A stretch of DNA of 64,000 nt from Oscillospiraceae bacterium. Lineage in GTDB: Bacteria; Bacillota; Clostridia; Oscillospirales; Oscillospiraceae. Numbering within the stretch: position 1 is the stretch's first letter; each line of letters starts with the position of its first letter. Positions 9,348 through 18,577 of this stretch are shown piece by piece. Where the stretch lies: contig SVLV01000002.1 of NCBI GenBank assembly GCA_015067765.1, forward strand, positions 62,001-126,000, read 5' to 3'. The notes under the pieces are model-generated. The model was not told the DNA's origin, made no database searches, and saw only the letters and a list, made by a program, of their open reading frames with translations. The position numbers and the translations under genes were made by a program.

Positions 9348-10772
9348 TTATTCCTTTCCGGTCCAGCAGTAGGTGCAGACCTTATCACGATCGATACCAA
9401 TGGACTCCAGAAGTCCCTCCAGAGACTGATAGCCCAGAGAGTCGAAGCCCAGTTTTTTGCAGATGCTCTTGAGCAGGCACTGGCCGCGCTCGGTAGAACT
9501 GTCGGCATATTCCTCAATATGCTTTTGCCCTTCGTCACCCTCCAACTCCTGAATGGTGCGCCGTGCCAGAAGATCCATATCGGAATTACCGCGGGAGAAA
9601 TTCAGGTACTTGCAGCTATACATGATGGGCGGGCAGGCAGAACGCATATGCACTTCCTTGGCACCGGATTCATAGAGGAATTCCACCGTCTCCTGCAGCT
9701 GCGTACCACGGACGATAGAGTCATCCACAAACAGCAGCTTTTTGCCCTGGATCAGTTCGGGAACAGGGATCTGCTTCATTTTAGCCACCTGATTGCGCAC
9801 CTGCTGATTGGCGGGTGTGAAAGAACGGGGCCAGGTAGGGGTATACTTGACAAAGGGGCGTGCAAAGTCTTTGTCACATTCATTGGCATAGCCGATGGCG
9901 TGGGGAACGCCGGAATCGGGGACGCCGGCCACATAGTCCACATCGGGCATGGTACCCCGCTCCCGCTCATTCCGGGCCATAATGTGACCGTTGCGATAAC
10001 GCATCACTTCCACATTAACGCCCTCATAGTTGGAGTTAGGGTAGCCGTAATAGGTCCACAGGAAACCGCAGATCTTCATATCCTTGCCGGCCGGGGAGAT
10101 GGTCTCATAGCCGTCACGGGAGATGCGCACGATTTCACGGGGACCCAACTCATAGGCATCATCGTAGTCCAGCTTGTGATAGGCGAAGGACTCGAAGGAA
10201 ACGCAATAGGCATCCTCCCGCTTGCCGATAAGAACAGGCAGGCGGCCCATCTTATCGCGGGCGGCAATGATCTCGTCATTGGCCGTCAGCAACAGGATGG
10301 TCATAGAACCGTCGATCACATCCTGCGCGTGCAGGATGCCGGAAACCAAATCATCCTTCTGGTTGATCAGCGCGGCGGTCAGTTCCGTGGAATTGACCTT
10401 GCCGGAACTCATAGCCATAAACTGATGGCCGTGGTCGGAGTAGTAACGCTCCACCAGTTCCTCGGCATTGTTGATGATGCCGACAGTGGTGATGGCATAC
10501 AGGCCCAGATGGGAACGGACCAGCAGAGGCTGGGGATCACTGTCACTGATGCAGCCGATACCACTGCAGCCGCAGACCTCAGACAAAGAATCCTCAAATT
10601 TGGTGCGGAAGGGAGTGTTTTCAATGTTATGAATCTCCCGCTGGAACCCCCGATTGGTATCGTGAAGTACCATTCCACCTCGGCGGGTGCCGAGGTGGGA
10701 ATGATAGTCAGTACCAAAAAATACATCCAGAGTGATGTCGCGGCTGGATACCGCGCCGAAGAAACCGCCCAT
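9348..10772 (-). CDS. purF: Amidophosphoribosyltransferase
   Basis: Commits PRPP to purine synthesis by making 5-phosphoribosylamine from glutamine. The 474-aa protein begins [21 protein letters not shown] propeptide ending before an N-terminal catalytic Cys, as in Bacillus PurF, is not evident (no Cys at residue 2 or in a leader before CGVFG-like sequence), which is odd and worth checking. The PRPP-binding loop LLFVDDSIVRGTQLQET is clear, and CGCSGIGCISDSDPQP and the C-terminal KVCTYCWTGKE resemble Fe-S cluster-type PurF proteins. Start overlaps purC by one base. Confidence 0.9.
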   Translation of the reverse strand: MGGFFGAVSSRDITLDVFFGTDYHSHLGTRRGGMVLHDTNRGFQREIHNIENTPFRTKFEDSLSEVCGCSGIGCISDSDPQPLLVRSHLGLYAITTVGIINNAEELVERYYSDHGHQFMAMSSGKVNSTELTAALINQKDDLVSGILHAQDVIDGSMTILLLTANDEIIAARDKMGRLPVLIGKREDAYCVSFESFAYHKLDYDDAYELGPREIVRISRDGYETISPAGKDMKICGFLWTYYGYPNSNYEGVNVEVMRYRNGHIMARNERERGTMPDVDYVAGVPDSGVPHAIGYANECDKDFARPFVKYTPTWPRSFTPANQQVRNQVAKMKQIPVPELIQGKKLLFVDDSIVRGTQLQETVEFLYESGAKEVHMRSACPPIMYSCKYLNFSRGNSDMDLLARRTIQELEGDEGQKHIEEYADSSTERGQCLLKSICKKLGFDSLGYQSLEGLLESIGIDRDKVCTYCWTGKE

Positions 10773-11452
10773 TATGCAAAGAACAGACCGTTCAGGGTCA
10801 TGGGATCGATATACTGACCGTCCTTATATACACGCATATTGCCGGAGGCCACTTCATCGATCAGCATGACGCTTCCATCGGGAGCATAGCCGAACTCAAA
10901 CTTGATGTCATACAGTTCCAGACCCTTTTCGGCCAGATCGTCAGCCACGATTTTGGTGATCTGCTGGGTCATAGCCTTCAGATCCTCATACTGCTGCTCG
11001 GTCATCACGCCGATGGCAACCAGAGCATCCTTGGTGATCAGGGGATCACCCTTCTCGTCGTCCTTCAGGGTGGTCTCCACATAGTAGGGCAGAGGGGAGC
11101 CGGACTCAATCAGAGCACCGTAGCGGCGAATGAAGGAACCCACAGCGCGGGTGCGGCAGATGACCTCCAGGCCCTTACCGAACACCTTGGCAGGAAGAAC
11201 TTCCATGGTGGTATTGGCCAGATCGGCAGTGACATAGTGGGTCTTGATGCCGGCGGCATTGATTTTCTCGAAGAAATAGATGGACATACGCAAATTCACA
11301 TCGCCCACACCCTCGATGGTCAGGCCGACAGAGTTTTCGCCGGGATCAAACACGCCGTCCTTGCCGGTGCAGTCATCCTTAAACTTCAGCAGATAGTTGC
11401 CGTTATCCAGTGCAAAGACGTCCTTGGTTTTGCCAGTGTAAACAGGTTTCAT
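10772..11452 (-). CDS. purC: SAICAR synthase
   Basis: Condenses CAIR and aspartate to SAICAR, step 7. The chosen start [15 protein letters not shown] gives 226 aa and has GGAGG 8 nt upstream; the ORF track's earlier ATG (11467) is itself part of that ribosome binding site. Family motifs include the GKTKDVF nucleotide loop, [35 protein letters not shown] and the conserved DEVASGNMR. Step 8 (purB) is not in the window. The stop overlaps the purF start by one base. Confidence 0.95.
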   Translation of the reverse strand: MKPVYTGKTKDVFALDNGNYLLKFKDDCTGKDGVFDPGENSVGLTIEGVGDVNLRMSIYFFEKINAAGIKTHYVTADLANTTMEVLPAKVFGKGLEVICRTRAVGSFIRRYGALIESGSPLPYYVETTLKDDEKGDPLITKDALVAIGVMTEQQYEDLKAMTQQITKIVADDLAEKGLELYDIKFEFGYAPDGSVMLIDEVASGNMRVYKDGQYIDPMTLNGLFFA

Positions 11453-11503
11453 TGTGATATCCTCCATGTCAAATTAATTGATTTATAAAAATGGTTTGTG
11501 AAC

Positions 11504-11995
11504 TTACTGATAGCGTGCACGCAGCTCAGCATCGGCCTCCAAAACGGCAGCGGTATCCTTGGCACGGCCCTGAGCCAGCTTCTCGGCCAGTGCGGCATCG
11601 GTAACAGCCATGATTTGAATGGCAAGCAGAGCGGCGTTCTTGGCGCCGTTGATACCGACAGTGGCCACAGGGATACCGGGAGGCATCATAACGGTAGAAA
11701 GGAGGGCATCCGTTCCATCCAGATTGCTGGAGGAACAGGGGATGCCGATCACGGGCAAAGTGGTGTTGGCAGCCAGGGCGCCAGCCAGATGTGCGGCCAT
11801 GCCTGCAGCAGCAATGAGAACAGAAAAGCCGCTCTCCCGCGCCGTAGCAGCAAACTCTCTTGCCTGGTCCGGACAACGGTGAGCGGATAAAACGCGCACT
11901 TCAATAGACACACCATACTCCTGCAGCACGGTGATGGCTTTTTCGACAATGGGCAGATCGGATTTGCTTCCCATGACGATACCAACTTTGCTCAT
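11504..11995 (-). CDS. purE: N5-carboxyaminoimidazole ribonucleotide mutase (PurE class I)
   Basis: First gene of the purine operon. Catalyses carboxyl transfer between N5-CAIR and CAIR, step 6 (the partner purK is not in the window). The 163 aa begin MSKVGIVMGSKSDLPIVEKA with the GSKSD phosphate loop. LSAHRCPDQAREFA (active-site His), IAAAGMAAHLAGALA and TTLPVIGIP are typical. Length and motifs fit bacterial class I PurE. It has a GAGGAGGG ribosome binding site and sits 156 bp downstream of a predicted promoter, behind a structured leader. Confidence 0.96.
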   Translation of the reverse strand: MSKVGIVMGSKSDLPIVEKAITVLQEYGVSIEVRVLSAHRCPDQAREFAATARESGFSVLIAAAGMAAHLAGALAANTTLPVIGIPCSSSNLDGTDALLSTVMMPPGIPVATVGINGAKNAALLAIQIMAVTDAALAEKLAQGRAKDTAAVLEADAELRARYQ

Positions 11996-12145
11996 GAAAG
12001 AACCCTCCTCAAGATATAAAATAGGCGCTCCAACATCAAACGGATGGTGGAACGCCTAAATGGTCGGCATCAGATATAATCAGACGCCCTCTCTTTGATC
12101 CATTTTGGTACTCCGCTGCTCCGCTTGTTACAAAGAATATAACTG
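11996..12145 (-). promoter_or_regulatory. Structured 5' leader of the purine operon
   Basis: About 150 nt between the predicted transcription start and purE without a convincing ORF. Read on the minus strand it has a long-range pairing AAATGG(A)TC with GACCATTT, enclosing a hairpin GGCGTC/GATGCC, then the 16-bp attenuator-like hairpin listed separately. Two direct copies of GCGGAG lie near the 5' end. I could not match it to the purine, PRPP, ZTP or THF riboswitch consensus from memory. It may be a metabolite-sensing or protein-binding leader; function is inferred only. Confidence 0.4.
12014..12058 (-). terminator. Attenuator-like hairpin in purE leader
   Basis: On the minus strand TAGGCGTTCCACCATC pairs with GATGTTGGAGCGCCTA around a CGTTT loop (12022-12058): 16 positions with one G-U and one C-U mismatch. 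ATTTTAT follows the 3' arm. It lies about 20 nt before the purE ribosome binding site and downstream of the promoter, so it is placed to stop transcription before purE. The U-tract is modest, so termination efficiency is uncertain. Confidence 0.5.
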
Positions 12146-12150
12146 CAATT

Positions 12151-12178
12151 AGTATAGCATACAGAATCCTTTTTGCAA
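12151..12178 (-). promoter_or_regulatory. Promoter of the purine operon
   Basis: Minus-strand -35 TTGCAA (12173-12178), 16-nt spacer, -10 TATACT (12151-12156). It is the only good sigma-A-like match upstream of purE and predicts a start near 12145. Confidence 0.6.
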
Positions 12179-12262
12179 AGACAAAAAAGCGGAAAACCTG
12201 TCAAAAGGAACCACTTGGAATTTGTTAGGAATATACAACAAAAACCGGGAAAATCGATAGCG

Positions 12263-12283
12263 GACATTAAGGTTGCTAATGTC
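12263..12283. promoter_or_regulatory. Inverted repeat between divergent pur and pyr promoters
   Basis: GACATTA and TAATGTC separated by 7 nt form a perfect dyad about midway between the two divergent promoters, 57 bp upstream of the pyr -35 and 84 bp from the pur -35. It could be an operator for a dimeric regulator acting on both nucleotide operons. No known consensus was matched. The remaining intergenic sequence from 12179 to 12340 is AT-rich and shows no credible gene. Confidence 0.35.
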
Positions 12284-12340
12284 ACTAAAAACAAGTTCGG
12301 AAAGAGAGGAAAAACTGTCGAAAAAGAAGGTTGGTTATTC

Positions 12341-12370
12341 TTGACTTATTCCTTCTAATTGTGTTATCCT
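12341..12370 (+). promoter_or_regulatory. Promoter of the pyrimidine operon
   Basis: -35 TTGACT (12341-12346) and -10 TATCCT (12365-12370) with an 18-nt spacer, or TTATCC with 17. It predicts a short leader of roughly 45 nt before pyrC, apparently too short for a PyrR-type terminator/antiterminator leader, and none was seen. Confidence 0.6.
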
Positions 12371-12424
12371 GTTAAAAATTATGCGTATCGATACAAGATA
12401 TAGATGGGGAGAGAGGAAGGAACT

Positions 12425-13693
12425 ATGGAAGGCCTGTTCAAGCATGCATCTGTTTATGTGGCAGAAAATGGTGCGTTTGAAACGCGTGATATGGCTGTTG
12501 TTTCCGGTATCTTGGATTGTGCAGGGGATACTATTTTCTCCACCCCTGTGTATGATGCCTCTACCTGTGTGATATTACCCGGTTTCGTGGATGTTCATGT
12601 GCATCTGCGGGAGCCGGGCTTTTCTTATAAAGAGACCATCACATCCGGTACAAAAGCGGCAGCCAGAGGCGGATATACGGTGGTTTGTGCCATGCCGAAC
12701 CTGAATCCTGTTCCGGACGAAATGTCCACGCTGCAGCCCCAACTGGACCTGATCCGGCAGGGGGCACTGGTGCGTGTGATCCCCTATGGTGCCATTACCC
12801 GCGGTGAGCACGGGAAGGAACTGGCTGACATGGAGGCGATGGCTCCCTATGTGGTGGGTTTTTCCGATGACGGACGCGGCGTGCAGAGCGATGAAATGAT
12901 GTGCGCAGCCATGAGAAAGGCGAAGGAACTGGGTAAGCTGATCGTAGCCCACTGCGAGGACAATTCCCTGCTGCGGGGCGGCTATATTCATGACGGTGCC
13001 TATGCAGCGGCCCACGGACATCGCGGGATCTGCTCAGAGTCCGAGTGGCGGCAGATCCAGCGGGATATTGAGCTGGTGCGCCGTACCGGATGCGGATATC
13101 ATGTCTGCCACATCTCCACCAAGGAGAGTGTGGAGCTGATCCGTCAGGCAAAACGTGAAGGATTGGATGTCACCTGTGAGACCGGGCCCCACTACCTGCT
13201 GATGGATGACAGTATGCTGCAGGAGGATGGCCGCTTTAAGATGAACCCCCCTTTGCGTGACAGGGCAGATCGTGAGGCACTGCTGGCCGGCATCTGCGAC
13301 GGCACCATCGATATGATCGCCACCGACCACGCACCCCATAGTGCCGATGAGAAGGGGAGAGGTCTGGAGAAGAGCGCCATGGGTATCGTGGGCCTGGAGA
13401 CTGCGTTCCCGCTGCTGTACACCTATCTGGTCAAACCCGGCGTGATCACCATGGAAAAATTGATGGAGCTGATGTATGTCAATCCCTGCCGCCGGTTCGG
13501 GATCGAGAACAGCATGAAGCACGGCAATTTTACGGTATTTGATCTGGAGAAAACCTATAAGATCGATCCGGCAGAATTCTTGTCTGCTGGCAAGGCGACC
13601 CCCTTTACAGGTTGGGATGTGAGCGGAAGATGCCTGTTGACTGTGTCGCAGGGCAAGGTCGTGTGGGACAGCGGCGAACTGCAGCCTGTATGA
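12425..13693 (+). CDS. pyrC: Dihydroorotase
   Basis: Cyclises carbamoyl-aspartate to dihydroorotate. The start MEGLFKHASVYVAENG (422 aa) follows a GAGGAAGGA site; the ORF track's ATG at 12404 has none. Class I amidohydrolase motifs are clear: GFVDVHVHLREPGFSYKET (metal-binding HVH and substrate Arg), PNLNPVPDE, IVAHCEDNSLL, HVCHISTKES and the metal Asp in ATDHAPHSADEKGRG. It leads the pyrimidine operon, downstream of a TTGACT/TATCCT promoter and about 50 bp before carB. Confidence 0.94.
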   Translation: MEGLFKHASVYVAENGAFETRDMAVVSGILDCAGDTIFSTPVYDASTCVILPGFVDVHVHLREPGFSYKETITSGTKAAARGGYTVVCAMPNLNPVPDEMSTLQPQLDLIRQGALVRVIPYGAITRGEHGKELADMEAMAPYVVGFSDDGRGVQSDEMMCAAMRKAKELGKLIVAHCEDNSLLRGGYIHDGAYAAAHGHRGICSESEWRQIQRDIELVRRTGCGYHVCHISTKESVELIRQAKREGLDVTCETGPHYLLMDDSMLQEDGRFKMNPPLRDRADREALLAGICDGTIDMIATDHAPHSADEKGRGLEKSAMGIVGLETAFPLLYTYLVKPGVITMEKLMELMYVNPCRRFGIENSMKHGNFTVFDLEKTYKIDPAEFLSAGKATPFTGWDVSGRCLLTVSQGKVVWDSGELQPV

Positions 13694-13744
13694 GAAGGAA
13701 GTAAATTAAATTTTTAGATATATCGCGAAAAGGGAGTATGCATT

Positions 13745-16700
13745 ATGGCAAAGAGAACTGACATCAAAAAGATCATGATCATCGGCTCCGGCCCCATCGT
13801 TATCGGTCAGGCTGCGGAGTTCGACTATGCAGGCACCCAGGCCTGCCTGGCACTGAAGGAAGAGGGCTATGAGGTGGTTCTGGTGAACTCCAACCCCGCC
13901 ACCATCATGACCGATACCAGCATTGCGGACAAGGTCTATATGGAGCCTCTGACGCTGGAGTATGTGGCCCGTATCCTGCGCCACGAGCGTCCCGACGCCA
14001 TCATTCCCGGCATCGGCGGCCAGACCGGTCTGAACCTGGCCATGCAGCTGGAGGCTAAGGGTGTTTTGAAGGAGTGCCGCGTGGAGCTGCTGGGTACCCC
14101 CAGCGCCAGCATTGAGCGCGCTGAGGACCGTGAGCTGTTCAAAGAACTGTGCCAGGAGATCGGTGAGCCGGTCATCCCCTCCGAGATCACCTATAATCTG
14201 GACGAGGCCATCCGTGCTGCTGAGGAGATCGGCTATCCCGTGGTGCTGCGCCCGGCCTTTACGCTGGGCGGTACCGGCGGTGGCTTTGCTTACAACCGTG
14301 AGGAACTGATCGAGGTCGGTACCAATGCCTTCCGTCTGTCTCCCGTGCATCAGGTGCTGATCGAAAAGAGCGTGAAGGGCTATAAGGAGATCGAGTTCGA
14401 GGTGATGCGCGACGGCAACGACCATGCCATCACCATCTGCGGCATGGAAAATATCGATCCTGTGGGTGTCCACACCGGCGACTCCATTGTGGTGGCCCCC
14501 ATCATGACCCTCAATGAGCACGATCTGAAGATGCTCAACGACAGCGCCATCAAGATCATCCGTGCCCTGAAGATCGAGGGCGGCTGTAACGTGCAGTTTG
14601 CACTCAATCCCACCACCTCCGAGTACTTCCTTATTGAGGTCAATCCCCGCGTCTCCCGCTCCTCCGCACTGGCTTCCAAGGCATCCGGCTATCCCATCGC
14701 CCGTGTGACGGCCAAGATCGCCGTTGGTATGAGCCTGGAGGAGATCTCTATTGCCAATACCAATGCCGCCTTTGAGCCCCGCCTGGACTATGTGGTGGCC
14801 AAGCTGCCCCGCTTCCCCTTTGATAAGTTCGCTGCCGCCAGCAACCTGCTGGGTACCCAGATGAAGGCCACCGGCGAGGTCATGGGCATCGGTAATACGC
14901 TGGAGGAGTGCCTGCTGAAGGCAGTGCGCTCCCTGGAAATCGGTGTGTGCCATTTCCATATGCCCAAGTTTGATCAGAAGACCAAGGAGGAACTGATGGA
15001 GTATATCTCCCAGTTCCGCGACGATACCATCTATGCAGTGGCCCAGCTGATGCGCATGGGCGTTTCTGTGGAGGAACTGCATAAGATCACCGCCATCACC
15101 CCATTCTTCCTGGAGTCCATCCAGAAGATCATCCGCTTTGAGGATGTGGTCCGTGCCAATCCCGGCGATCTGGAGACGCTGCGTGAGGCCAAGAAGATGG
15201 GCTTCTCTGATCCCTTCATTGCCAAGCTCTGGAACACTACCGAGGCAATGGTCTACGGTATGCGTAAGGAGAATCAGCTGTTCCCCGCCTTCTGCATGGT
15301 GGATACCTGCCATACCGGTGCCTATATCCCTTACTTCTACTCCAGCTACAGCGGTGAGAATCAGTCCATCCGCACCGAGAAGGAGAAGAAGGTGGTGCTG
15401 GGCGCAGGTCCCATCCGTATCGGTCAGGGTGTGGAGTTCGACTACTCCACCGTCCATGCCGTGCAGACCATCAAGAAGGCCGGCTATGAGTCCATCATCA
15501 TCAACAACAATCCCGAGACCGTTTCTACCGACTACACCACCGCCGATAAGCTGTACTTTGAGCCTCTGACTCCCGAGGATGTCAGCAACGTGCTGTGGTT
15601 TGAGCAGTGCGATGAGGTGATCGCCTCTCTGGGCGGCCAGACGGCCATCAATTTGGCAGCACCGCTGATGAATCGCGGTGCCAAGATCATCGGTACTGAT
15701 GTGGCCGCCATTGACCGCGCCGAGAACCGCGATGCCTTTGAGAAGCTGCTGAGCTCTCTGAATATTCCCCAGCCCAAGGGCACTGCCGTGACCACTCTGG
15801 AAGATGGCCTGAAGGCCGCTGAGCAGATCGGTTATCCTGTGCTGGTGCGTCCCAGCTTCGTGCTGGGTGGCCGCGCTATGGAGATCGTGTCCAACGAGGA
15901 TATGCTGCGCCACTATCTGAAGAATGCTGTAGAGATCGATGCCGATAAGCCCGTGCTGGTGGATAAGTACATCTCCGGCCGCGAGGTGGAGGTGGATGCC
16001 ATCTGCGATGGCAGCAATGTCTTCGTGCCCGGTATCATGGAGCTGGTCGAGCGTACCGGTGTCCACTCCGGTGACTCCATCAGTGTCTATCCCTCCTTCA
16101 GCATCTCCGACAAGGTGAAGGGCACCATCCTGACCTATGCCAAGAAGCTGGGTCTGGGCATTGGCATCGTGGGCCTGTATAACATTCAGTTCATCGTGGA
16201 CGCCAATGATGATGTCTATATCATCGAGGTGAACCCCCGTTCTTCCCGTACCGTACCCTTCCTGTCCAAGGTCACCGGCTACTCTTTGGCGGATATTGCC
16301 ACGGAAGTGATCCTGGGCAGAAGCCTGAAGGAGCAGGGTATCTTCGATCTGTATCCGGAGGAGAAGAAGCGTTGGTATGTAAAGACCCCCGTGTTCTCCT
16401 TCGCCAAGATCCGCGGTCTGGATACCTATCTGTCCCCCGAGATGAAGTCCACCGGTGAGGCCATCGGTTATGATAAGAAGCTGCACCGCGCCATGTACAA
16501 GGCACTGGATGCGGCCGGTATGCACCTGCAGAACTACGGTACTGTGCTGGTGACTCTGGCAGATGAAGATAAGAAGGAGGCCCTGCCTCTGGTCCGTCGT
16601 TTCTATGACATGGGCTTTAATATTGAGGCCACTGCCGGTACTGCCGCCTTCCTGAAGGAGAACGGTATCCGTACCCGCGTGCGCGGCAAGATCTCCGAAG

Positions 16701-16921
16701 GCAGCGAGGAGATTCTGGAGTCCATCCGTGCCGGCTATGTCAGCTATGTGATCAATACCCGCGGCATCTTCGCCGGCAACCATCTGGCAGACGGTGCTGC
16801 AATCCGCCGCTGCGCTGTGGAAAATGCAGTGACCACGTTTACCTCTCTGGATACGGTCCGTATCGTACTGGACGTGCTGGAGGAGATCACCAACAAGGTC
16901 TCCACCATCGATGCAGAGTAA
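13745..16921 (+). CDS. carB: Carbamoyl-phosphate synthase large subunit
   Basis: Makes carbamoyl phosphate from bicarbonate, ammonia and 2 ATP. The 1058 aa show the expected internal duplication: MIIGSGPIVIGQAAEFDYAG in the first half and VVLGAGPIRIGQGVEFDYS in the second, each followed by ATP-grasp motifs (TLGGTGGGFAYN; RPSFVLGGRAMEIV) and metal-binding IEVNPRxSRS. The C-terminal MGS-like allosteric domain follows near residue 930 onward. The glutaminase subunit carA, usually adjacent, is not in this window. It lies between pyrC and pyrK. Confidence 0.97.
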   Translation: MAKRTDIKKIMIIGSGPIVIGQAAEFDYAGTQACLALKEEGYEVVLVNSNPATIMTDTSIADKVYMEPLTLEYVARILRHERPDAIIPGIGGQTGLNLAMQLEAKGVLKECRVELLGTPSASIERAEDRELFKELCQEIGEPVIPSEITYNLDEAIRAAEEIGYPVVLRPAFTLGGTGGGFAYNREELIEVGTNAFRLSPVHQVLIEKSVKGYKEIEFEVMRDGNDHAITICGMENIDPVGVHTGDSIVVAPIMTLNEHDLKMLNDSAIKIIRALKIEGGCNVQFALNPTTSEYFLIEVNPRVSRSSALASKASGYPIARVTAKIAVGMSLEEISIANTNAAFEPRLDYVVAKLPRFPFDKFAAASNLLGTQMKATGEVMGIGNTLEECLLKAVRSLEIGVCHFHMPKFDQKTKEELMEYISQFRDDTIYAVAQLMRMGVSVEELHKITAITPFFLESIQKIIRFEDVVRANPGDLETLREAKKMGFSDPFIAKLWNTTEAMVYGMRKENQLFPAFCMVDTCHTGAYIPYFYSSYSGENQSIRTEKEKKVVLGAGPIRIGQGVEFDYSTVHAVQTIKKAGYESIIINNNPETVSTDYTTADKLYFEPLTPEDVSNVLWFEQCDEVIASLGGQTAINLAAPLMNRGAKIIGTDVAAIDRAENRDAFEKLLSSLNIPQPKGTAVTTLEDGLKAAEQIGYPVLVRPSFVLGGRAMEIVSNEDMLRHYLKNAVEIDADKPVLVDKYISGREVEVDAICDGSNVFVPGIMELVERTGVHSGDSISVYPSFSISDKVKGTILTYAKKLGLGIGIVGLYNIQFIVDANDDVYIIEVNPRSSRTVPFLSKVTGYSLADIATEVILGRSLKEQGIFDLYPEEKKRWYVKTPVFSFAKIRGLDTYLSPEMKSTGEAIGYDKKLHRAMYKALDAAGMHLQNYGTVLVTLADEDKKEALPLVRRFYDMGFNIEATAGTAAFLKENGIRTRVRGKISEGSEEILESIRAGYVSYVINTRGIFAGNHLADGAAIRRCAVENAVTTFTSLDTVRIVLDVLEEITNKVSTIDAE

Positions 16922-16931
16922 AGGAGCAGTT

Positions 16932-17666
16932 ATGCAGCAGAGCATTTTTGAGATCTGCGTGAACCGTCCGCTCACGGAAACTACCTGGGAGATGGTGCTT
17001 CGGGGCGATACCTCCGCCATCACCCATCCCGGTCAGTTTATCAACATCAAGCTGGAGGGCTATTATCTGCGCAGACCCATCTCCGTCTGTGACTGGAACG
17101 GGGAGACCGTCACCATCCTGTATAAGATTCTGGGTCATGGCACTGAGGCAATGACCCATATGACTCCCGGCCAGAAGCTGGATATTCTCACAGGTCTCGG
17201 CAACGGCTACGATCCGGAGAAGAGCGGGGATGCACCCCTGCTGGTAGGCGGCGGTGTGGGAATTCCTCCGCTGTACGGTCTGGCCCGCCGCCTGCGTGGA
17301 GAGGGAAAGACTGTCACTGCCGTATTGGGCTACAATACGGCCAGTGAACGGTTCTATGTAGAGAAGTTTGAGGAGTTGGGCGTGTCCGTCCATGTGCTGA
17401 CGGCGGACGGCACTGCCGGCGCAAAGGGACTGGTAACCGACGGTATGGAGCAGGTGGAGGAGTATACCCATCTGTATACCTGTGGTCCGGAGCCTATGCT
17501 GAAGGCGGTGTATGCCCATTGCCGCACCTCCGGCCAGTTCAGCTTTGAAGAACGCATGGGCTGCGGTTTTGGCGCCTGTATGGGCTGCACCTGCAAGACC
17601 AAGTATGGCAATAAGCGCATCTGTAAGGATGGCCCTGTGCTGGAGAAGGAGGAGATCGTATGGTAA
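16932..17666 (+). CDS. pyrK: Dihydroorotate dehydrogenase B, electron-transfer subunit
   Basis: Carries electrons from PyrD to NAD+ through FAD and a [2Fe-2S] cluster. The start MQQSIFEICVNRPL (244 aa) has AAGGAG 5 nt upstream; the earlier ATG at 16911 lies inside carB. The FAD segment YLRRPISVCDWNG, the NAD segment LVGGGVGIPPLYGLARRL and the C-terminal cysteine set ERMGCGFGACMGCTCKTK...RICKDGPV are all present. The stop overlaps the pyrD start by 7 bp, as expected for subunits of one complex. Confidence 0.96.
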   Translation: MQQSIFEICVNRPLTETTWEMVLRGDTSAITHPGQFINIKLEGYYLRRPISVCDWNGETVTILYKILGHGTEAMTHMTPGQKLDILTGLGNGYDPEKSGDAPLLVGGGVGIPPLYGLARRLRGEGKTVTAVLGYNTASERFYVEKFEELGVSVHVLTADGTAGAKGLVTDGMEQVEEYTHLYTCGPEPMLKAVYAHCRTSGQFSFEERMGCGFGACMGCTCKTKYGNKRICKDGPVLEKEEIVW

Positions 17667-18577
17667 ATACCAAGGTCAATCTCTGCGGGATCCAGCTGGA
17701 TAATCCGGTGATCCCTGCCAGCGGTACATTTGGCTACGGTTATGAGTTTGCGGAACTCTATGATATCAATTGCCTGGGTACTTTCTCCTTCAAGGGGACC
17801 ACGGCCCAGCCCCGTTATGGAAATCCCACGCCCCGTATTGCTGAGTATGCAGGCGGCCTGCTGAACGCGGTTGGTCTGCAGAATCCCGGCGTGGATGCCG
17901 TAATAGCAGAGGAACTGCCCAAGCTGGCAAAGTGCTTTCATAAGCCGGTGATGGCCAATATCAGCGGATTCTCCGTGGAGGAATATGTGGAGGTCTGCCG
18001 CAAGCTGGATGCCTGCCAGCAGGTGGGTTGGCTGGAGGTCAATATCTCCTGCCCCAATGTCCATGGCGGCGGCATGAGTTTTGGTACGGACCCCAAGGCT
18101 GCGGCTGAGGTGACCAAGGCAGTGCGTGCCGTGACCACCAAACCGCTGATTCTGAAGCTGTCCCCCAATGTGACGGATATCGTCACTATCGCCAAAGCCT
18201 GTGAGGATGCCGGCGCCGATGCCGTCAGCCTGATCAATACGGTGATGGGCATGCGCATTGATCTAAGGCGCCGTGCACCCCTGCTGCACAATACTACCGG
18301 CGGTATGTCCGGTCCCGGCATCTTCCCGCTGGCAGTTCGTATGGTCTACCAGGTTTCCAGTGCAGTGAAGATCCCTGTGGTGGGTATGGGCGGCGTTTCC
18401 AGCGCAGAGGATGTGCTGGAACTGATGATGGCCGGTGCTACGGCTGTAGAGGTGGGTGCTGCCAATCTGGTGGAGCCCTATGCCTGCAAGAAGATTTTGG
18501 AGGATCTTCCTGTTGTGATGGAACACTACGGAATCTGCGATATCAACGAGATCATAGGAGGAGTACATCATGGGTAA
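17660..18577 (+). CDS. pyrD: Dihydroorotate dehydrogenase B, catalytic subunit
   Basis: FMN enzyme oxidising dihydroorotate to orotate, class 1B (NAD-linked through PyrK). The 305 aa include [16 protein letters not shown], the [16 protein letters not shown] loop, [12 protein letters not shown] with the catalytic Cys typical of class 1, LSPNVTDI and the phosphate-binding [27 protein letters not shown]. Adjacent pyrK confirms the heterotetrameric type. The stop overlaps pyrF by 8 bp. Confidence 0.97.
   Translation: MVNTKVNLCGIQLDNPVIPASGTFGYGYEFAELYDINCLGTFSFKGTTAQPRYGNPTPRIAEYAGGLLNAVGLQNPGVDAVIAEELPKLAKCFHKPVMANISGFSVEEYVEVCRKLDACQQVGWLEVNISCPNVHGGGMSFGTDPKAAAEVTKAVRAVTTKPLILKLSPNVTDIVTIAKACEDAGADAVSLINTVMGMRIDLRRRAPLLHNTTGGMSGPGIFPLAVRMVYQVSSAVKIPVVGMGGVSSAEDVLELMMAGATAVEVGAANLVEPYACKKILEDLPVVMEHYGICDINEIIGGVHHG

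Noticed and set aside
12070-12294. 74-aa minus-strand ORF overlapping the pur promoter as a possible leader protein
   Set aside because: It starts upstream of the predicted transcription start, has no ribosome binding site near its ATG and no recognisable composition bias.
13706-17023. 1105-aa minus-strand ORF opposite carB
   Set aside because: Shadow caused by strong codon bias in carB; the composition (His/Gly/Asp/Leu-rich) matches other antisense shadows in the window.
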